64,000 bases of DNA, taken from Tragulus kanchil (lineage: Eukaryota; Chordata; Mammalia; Artiodactyla; Tragulidae). Position numbers and translations under genes: made by a program. Numbering within the stretch: position 1 is the stretch's first letter; every line of letters begins with the position of its first letter. The DNA lies in contig JAIOJX010000028.1 of the NCBI GenBank assembly GCA_022376925.1, forward strand, positions 73,807,001 through 73,871,000, written 5' to 3'. The notes under the pieces were generated by a model that saw only the letters and a program-made list of their open reading frames with translations, did no database searches and was not told where the DNA came from. Below are positions 58,533 through 64,000 of this stretch, in pieces.

Positions 58533-59027
58533 AAGCCCTGATACATATATACAATGGAATACTACTCAGGTGTTAAAAGAAATGCAGAAGACTCAGTCCT
58601 AATGAAGTGGCTGGCTCTAGAACCTATCATAAAAAGTGAAGTAAGTCAAAAAGAGAAAGACAAGTACAGTATACTAACACACATATATGGAATCTAGTAG
58701 GACGGTCTTGATAACACACGCAGGGAACACATGGAAAAACAGACAGAGCATAGACATAGGGACATTGTGGGGAAGAAATAGGGAGGGGGAAGCATGGAGG
58801 GAGTAACACGGAATCCGATACCGTTATGTGTGGAAAAGATAGCTTGTGTCATAGTGCTAAGGGAATAGGAGTGCTTACAATGGCTTGGGGCGAAGGTCGG
58901 GAGGGGTGGGATGGGGGGAACTGGAGGATGGGGACCATGGATATGCATATGACTGATCTGGGAACATACATGTCTGTGAACAACAAAACTCTGTAAAACT
59001 TTTAAAATTAAGAATAAAAAAAAAAAA
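58533..59027 (+). other. L1 3' UTR with G-rich tract and poly(A)
   Basis: G-runs at about 58896-58935 (cgggaggggtgggatggggg, then gatgggg) have the composition of the G-quadruplex-prone tract that L1 3' UTRs carry. AATAAA at about 59013-59018 merges into the poly(A) tail. Opposite-strand frames of 84-94 codons here are spurious. Confidence 0.85.
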
Positions 59028-59480
59028 GGATGATGTCAGAATAAAGAGTCTAAAAAATGGCTCTAAATAACAAATTGTAAAGGACCAATGTGGAAAATTA
59101 ATGAAGCTTCCATTTTTCTTTGCAAAAATGACAACTTCATATTTGTAAATATCAAACACAGAATGATAAATATCATAACATTATATCAAATGGTTTGGTC
59201 TGATTTCCCCACAGGAAAAAAAGATCTTGATTTAAGTTTTATTTCTTCTTAAAATAGCACAGGTTGAAGCATGTGTAATTTAATAACCTAATTATATTAC
59301 TTAGTTTAATAAGTACACTTTTATAATTTTTAATTTTATTTTTTAATATAAACTTAAATCTTTCATTCATTGTTAAAAGTGGAACTCTGGTCCCTAATGA
59401 GATAAATTCACTTTAAGTAGTCTGTTAACAGAACTAAGTTATAAAGTTTATAAAATTCAACAAAAGTTATTTCATTTGTA
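59028..59480. other. Single-copy A/T-rich sequence
   Basis: Begins with the downstream target-site copy of the L1. No gene or repeat was recognised in the remaining A/T-rich sequence. Confidence 0.5.
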
Positions 59481-59701
59481 GTTCTCTACTTAGACTCAGT
59501 GGTAAAGAATCTACCCTTCAGTATACTTGCAGGAGACACAGTTTTGATCCTTGTGCCAGGAAGATGTACTGCAAAAGGAAATGGCAACCCGTTCCAATAT
59601 TCCTGCCTGGGAAACCCCATAGACAGAGGAGCCTGGTGGACTATAATCCATAGGTTTGCAAAGTGTCAGACACAACTGAGCACACACAGACACAGACATA
59701 C
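59481..59701 (+). mobile_element. Bov-tA SINE
   Basis: Head diverged (tagactcagtggtaaagaat), B-box region degenerate (cacagttttgatccttgtgc), tail well kept: aaaggaaatggcaacccgtt, cagaggagcctggtggacta, cacacagacacagacatac. Single copy, no clear target-site duplication. Confidence 0.92.
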
Positions 59702-59735
59702 TTACTTCATAGATAATAAATAAAAGGTTCTTTGG

Positions 59736-60018
59736 TGTTGTTCGGTTGCTAAGTCATGTCCGACTCTTTGCAACCTCACGAACTGCAGCATACCAGTCTT
59801 CCCTGTCCTTCACTACCTCCCAGAATTGGTGCAAACTCATGTCCATTGAGTTGGTGATGCTGTCCAACCACCTAATCCTCTGTCACCCTCTTCCCCTCCT
59901 GCCCTCAATCTTTCCCAACATCAGGGTCTTTTCCAATGAGTGGGCTCTCTGCATCACGTGGCCAAAGTACTGGAACTTCAGCTTTAGCATCAGTCCTTCC
60001 AGTGAATATTCAGGGTTG
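59736..60018 (-). mobile_element. BovB 3' end fragment
   Basis: Reverse complement of the last 280 bp of BovB: tgttgttcggttgctaagtc, cgactctttgcaacctcacg, ctcctgccctcaatctttcc, tcttttccaatgagtgggct, gtggccaaagtactggaact, ending ccagtgaatattcagggttg. 5'-truncated. Confidence 0.95.
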
Positions 60019-60139
60019 AAAACTTCTTTTGTATGTTGCTTCTACTTTTAATTCTAAGTGGCAGAGTTAACAGTCAATCTTCATCCCTCCTTTTCTGGTT
60101 TCTGTCACTACCATAGTGATAACAGCCAACAAAAGACAA

Positions 60140-60860
60140 TGTTTTAAGTCCTAAATTCAATTAGCAGCTCAACTTTTTATTTTGGTTGACTCCTTGTATG
60201 AAGGTGCACTGTATGTTCTCCAATGGAACCATTATTCGGGATAAAAATGAGTCCAACAGGTAGTATAAAAACCCTTAACAACAAAATAGAATGTTTTCTG
60301 GGGAGTAGTCAGTCATCATTATTAGAAATCATTCACTATGTGTACATTTATGGAACAAATATATATTCATGATGACAAACAGGGGAATGAAAATTAATGT
60401 CTTAGGAAGGCTTTGGCAATTTTTCTAATTCAATTTAGTATCATAAGTTCTTTAAATATCACCTAAGACTTCTCAAACCTACCTTTGCTGACAAAATATT
60501 GCCTTTCAACCAGGAGTCTGAAGCAAGATGTCTAACAGCCTGAAATATCCTTTCCATTTTTGAAAGCTTCAAACCTCTCCACACTATGGGATTTATGACT
60601 ATGTCTGATATATTCAATCATTTCCCCTGTACTTTTTCTTGGCACTATGTTGAAAGGCTGACTTAAACATTAAGATTTATGTGTCATTTAGAGTAAAGGC
60701 AGTCAGTTTGTCATCAGAGAGGTGTGATTCAGCTGCCATCTGAGTAAGGTAACGAGTTCTTTCCTTTTCAGTGACAGGACAAAAAGAAAAAAAGTGAAAC
60801 GGACCAGAGAACAGTATTATTGAATCAACACTGAACAACAGATTTGGGGAGTCACTCGCA
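60140..60860. other. Unrecognised sequence in D19 unit 1
   Basis: About 720 bp without recognised transposon or coding frame. It recurs at 61262-61982. Confidence 0.45.
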
Positions 60861-60867
60861 TATAAAA

Positions 60868-61060
60868 GAGTGTTGGTTCTTCTGTCAGACAGACCTCAAT
60901 TCTGGTTCTGAGTCTCCTTACTACTGCATAAACTTTGACAGAGTCCATAGCTACTCTGAGCTTCAGCTTCCTCATCAGTAAAATGGCAACAATAAAAAAG
61001 TTACTGTAAGCTTTGGTGTGGTAATACATATATAGTGGTAAATAAGCACAGAGCTGATAT
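60868..61060 (+). mobile_element. MIR SINE, D19 copy 1
   Basis: cttctgtcagacagacctca, attctggttctgagtctcct, cagcttcctcatcagtaaaa, then tactgtaagctttggtgtgg follow MIR order from head to tail. Diverged, mammal-wide. Confidence 0.85.
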
Positions 61061-61989
61061 ATGGCAAACAAGTCAACAAAATTGTGTATTTTATTTTCAA
61101 AATATTTTATAGAATATAAGCAAAAGTCACTTTTAAACCCCAAACCACTAAACAACTCTTTCAAAAGGTGGCATAAGGAAAATTTGCATCAACATCACAT
61201 CTTCATCCCTCCTTTTCTGGTTTCTGTCACTACCATAGTGATAACAGCCAACAAAAGACAATGTTTTAAGTCCTAAATTCAATTAGCAGCTCAACTTTTT
61301 ATTTTGGTTGACTCCTTGTATGAAGGTGCACTGTATGTTCTCCAATGGAACCATTATTCGGGATAAAAATGAGTCCAACAGGTAGTATAAAAACCCTTAA
61401 CAACAAAATAGAATGTTTTCTGGGGAGTAGTCAGTCATCATTATTAGAAATCATTCACTATGTGTACATTTATGGAACAAATATATATTCATGATGACAA
61501 ACAGGGGAATGAAAATTAATGTCTTAGGAAGGCTTTGGCAATTTTTCTAATTCAATTTAGTATCATAAGTTCTTTAAATATCACCTAAGACTTCTCAAAC
61601 CTACCTTTGCTGACAAAATATTGCCTTTCAACCAGGAGTCTGAAGCAAGATGTCTAACAGCCTGAAATATCCTTTCCATTTTTGAAAGCTTCAAACCTCT
61701 CCACACTATGGGATTTATGACTATGTCTGATATATTCAATCATTTCCCCTGTACTTTTTCTTGGCACTATGTTGAAAGGCTGACTTAAACATTAAGATTT
61801 ATGTGTCATTTAGAGTAAAGGCAGTCAGTTTGTCATCAGAGAGGTGTGATTCAGCTGCCATCTGAGTAAGGTAACGAGTTCTTTCCTTTTCAGTGACAGG
61901 ACAAAAAGAAAAAAAGTGAAACGGACCAGAGAACAGTATTATTGAATCAACACTGAACAACAGATTTGGGGAGTCACTCGCATATAAAA

Positions 61990-62182
61990 GAGTGTTGGTT
62001 CTTCTGTCAGACAGACCTCAATTCTGGTTCTGAGTCTCCTTACTACTGCATAAACTTTGACAGAGTCCATAGCTACTCTGAGCTTCAGCTTCCTCATCAG
62101 TAAAATGGCAACAATAAAAGAGTTACTGTAAGCTTTGGTGTGGTAATACATATATAGTGGTAAATAAGCACAGAGCTGATAT
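61990..62182 (+). mobile_element. MIR SINE, D19 copy 2
   Basis: Duplicate of 60868-61060 at offset 1122. Confidence 0.85.
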
Positions 62183-62384
62183 ATGGCAAACAAGTCAACA
62201 AAATTGTGTATTTTATTTTCAAAATATTTTATAGAATATAAGCAAAAGTCACTTTTAAACCCCCAAACCACTAAACAACTCTTTCAAAAGGTGGCATAAG
62301 GAAAATTTGCATCAACATCACAGTGTGGGGTGCTTATTATTAATAATGTGCATTCTGCCTCCCATACAGATCTCCTTAATTTTC

Positions 62385-62770
62385 TTAATTCATTTATCTA
62401 TTGAATGAATTAACAACTATTTCTGCACGCTAATATATGCCTGTCACTGTCCGCCATTGAGAAAACAATAATAAGACAGGTAACTCTGTTGACATTATAG
62501 AGCATACATCCTAGTGGGGAAGATGCAAATAAATAAGCAATATAATCAATAGATTATTGTAAGTATCATAAATTAAATAACTTAATAACATAGGACATAA
62601 TTTGGGAAGGCCACTTTAGAAAGGGTGGTATAGCAGAACCTGTTCAGAGGAAATGACATTTGAACTAAGATTTGAAGGAGGAAATTGAGACCACCATGGA
62701 AAGAGCTAGGGAAAAAGTGTTCCAGGCAGAAAGAATAAAAATTTTCAATGGCCTACAAGTCTGAAGTCTT
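62385..62770 (-). mobile_element. L2 LINE 3' fragment
   Basis: Inverted L2-like order is clear: tgaatgaattaacaactatt, gctaatatatgcctgtcact, acattatagagcatacatcc, agtggggaagatgcaaataa, then gatttgaaggaggaaattga and ggaaaaagtgttccaggcag. An old, single-copy fragment. Confidence 0.68.
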
Positions 62771-62883
62771 GACATGATTATTAAGGAGATGGATGTCATG
62801 AGAATGTAGTAAGAGAGAAGAATGGTAGGAAATTATATTGGATATGTTAGGAAAGAAAGAAATTAAGCCCCATTATGCCACCC

Positions 62884-63413
62884 ATGTAGCCATGAAATTA
62901 AAAGCCATTTGCCCTTTGGAAGAAAAGCCATCACAAACCTAGACAGCATATTAAAAAACAGAGATACCACTTTGCTGACAAAGGTCCATATAGTCAAAGC
63001 TATGGTTTGTCCAGTAGTCATGTCTAAATGTAAGAGTTGAACCATAAAGAAGGCTGAGAGCTGAAGAATTGATGGTTTCAAATTGTGGTGCTAGAGAAGA
63101 TTCTTGGGAGTCTCTTGGAATACAAGAAGCTCAAACCAGTCAATCCTAAAGGAAATCAACCCTGAATATTCATTGGAAGGACTGATGCTGAAGCTCCAAT
63201 ACTTTAGCCACCTGATTCAAAGAGCTGACTCATTGGAAAAGACCCTGATGCTTGGAAAGATTAAGGTCAGGAAGAGAAGGGAGGGGCATCACCAGCTAAA
63301 TGGACATGAGTTAAGCAAACTCTAGGAAATAGTGAAGGACAAGGAATCTTGGCGTGCTGTAGCTCATGAGGTCAAAAAGTGTTGGATACGATTTAGTGTC
63401 TGAGCAACAACAG
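62884..63413 (+). mobile_element. BovB LINE 3' fragment
   Basis: gccatgaaattaaaagccat, tttggaagaaaagccatcac, accataaagaaggctgagag and gaatattcattggaaggact are diverged BovB. The last clear coding block (SILKEINPEYSLEGLMLKLQYF) is read from 63104-63325. Stops and frameshifts occur throughout. The 3' end is near gtgtctgagcaacaac. A different insertion from the 7.8-kb BovB since flanks and mutations differ. Confidence 0.94.
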
Positions 63414-64000
63414 AAGGCATTAAGCTACCTCCCTAGCTGTGAGAGTTATGAGCAGTAAAAAATTTTCTTAGTATGCAGATGATACAAAGACATTCCTGAG
63501 CACTGTGAAATTCACTGTTGTGTTAATCTATGAATCTTCTGAGTGTATATCCTCTATCCTCTGAAGCATGCATCTCTTACCAAGGAGCTTATACATCTTA
63601 CCAAGGCCTTCAACATGTTCACCATCTATTGCTCATTTGTACCAATTAATGTAAGTCATCACTATAGGGGACCAATATGATGCACCGCAGAGGATCCAAA
63701 TGGCTAGGGTCTCTAGGAACTACATTGTAAGAGAGGACTGGAGAGTTAACATGGCCTGAATCAAGGCTATGCTGCTCTGTATTTTCTATTCCATATGAAT
63801 GCAAATGAGTTTTAATCCTCTTTTTTTTTGGACAAAGGTAGAAAATAACACATTTTCCAGATTAATGGCAAATGCTGACAATAATTAATAATTAATTAAA
63901 TATGAGCTCTAAAAGTCAAAGGTCCTTCTTGTTAGCACAAAAAAGAGACTCAATTTCTTTAGTCTGAATGGAAGAAGAAAAATTATAAGTAAAGCTCCAG
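63414..64000. other. Single-copy sequence, nothing recognised
   Basis: No gene or recognised repeat. It is A/T-rich toward the window end (ataattaataattaattaaa near 63880). Confidence 0.45.

Larger units (their letters stand above)
51781..59027 (+). mobile_element. Near full-length ruminant L1 LINE, inactive
   Basis: A 7.2-kb L1 with all parts in order: 5' UTR from gggaggagccaagatggcgg (51781) with a GC-rich segment to about 52790, a T-rich stretch at 52960-53100, ORF1 from 53928, ORF2 from 54878, a G-rich 3' UTR and AATAAA with poly(A) ending at 59027. Imperfect target-site duplications aagaatgatgccaga (51765-51779) and aaggatgatgtcaga (59026-59040) differ by two transitions. ORF1 has one premature stop and ORF2 has several stops, frameshifts and two active-site substitutions. 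The decay and the mutated target sites point to an older copy. No duplication of the 1.1-kb series lies inside apart from its first 86 bp. Confidence 0.97.
60077..62321. repeat. Tandem duplication D19, unit 1122 bp
   Basis: Copy 1 is 60077-61198 and copy 2 is 61199-62321; the joint reads catcac|atcttcatcc. Differences are an A/G (aaaaAagtta versus aaaaGagtta) and one extra C in a C-run (aaaCcccaaacc versus aaaCCcccaaacc). The unit starts right after the BovB fragment and contains one MIR. Confidence 0.96.

Noticed and set aside
1..62321. Reading the 1.1-kb series as a satellite array or a regulated gene amplification
   Set aside because: Each unit is different unique DNA present only two times (three in overlaps); no common monomer exists, and there are no genes to amplify.
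1..64000. CRISPR-like or phage-type repeat arrays
   Set aside because: No short repeats with regular unique spacers; the sequence is mammalian nuclear DNA throughout.

Overview
The window is non-coding ruminant (bovid or deer) nuclear DNA. The diagnostic signal is the co-occurrence of BovB (an RTE-clade LINE), Bov-tA SINEs (tRNA-Glu-like head, BovB-derived tail), CHR-type tRNA SINEs and a ruminant-type L1, over a background of old mammalian repeats (MIR, L2, MaLR LTR, decayed L1). I found no host protein-coding gene and no tRNA, rRNA or CRISPR array. The species cannot be resolved by eye.

The dominant feature is a series of 19 head-to-tail, near-identical duplications, each 1.07-1.22 kb, spread over 1-18,972, 24,934-49,100, 49,633-51,866 and 60,077-62,321. 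They add about 21.6 kb, so the non-redundant content is near 42 kb. In five places neighbouring duplications overlap by an almost constant 310-328 bp, which makes that overlap triplicated. Copies agree almost perfectly inside, but mismatches, indels and scrambled filler cluster within about 50 bp of many junctions. Several junctions cut through transposons and leave fragments that retrotransposition would not make. The most economical reading is unmerged contig or gap-fill overlaps (false duplication) rather than biology, but this needs raw reads.

Layout: 1-3.4 kb, Bov-tA and a CHR SINE (CHR twice) in A/T-rich DNA. 3.4-7.6 kb, MIR, a (TG)n microsatellite and an L1 3' scrap. 7.8-10.9 kb, a BovB RT/3' fragment present 2.3 times. 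11-19 kb, mostly unrecognised sequence with L2/MIR traces and a duplicated Bov-tA. 19-24.9 kb, a duplication-free stretch with little recognisable. 25-27 kb, an old LTR-like element split by a CHR SINE. 30.5-36 kb, L2, BovB 3' pieces and a CHR SINE with a perfect 15-bp target-site duplication. 39-45 kb, a decayed L1 with nested Bov-tA and BovB insertions. 46-49.3 kb, unrecognised sequence ending in a Bov-tA. 49.6-51.5 kb, a MaLR-type LTR. 51.8-59.0 kb, a near full-length 7.2-kb L1 with imperfect target-site duplications, GC-rich 5' UTR, ORF1, ORF2, G-rich 3' UTR and poly(A), inactivated by many lesions. 59.5-64 kb, Bov-tA, BovB, MIR and L2 fragments.

The only genes are retrotransposon genes, all broken. 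In the large L1 both the endonuclease and the reverse transcriptase carry Asp-to-Asn changes at catalytic positions in addition to stops and frameshifts.
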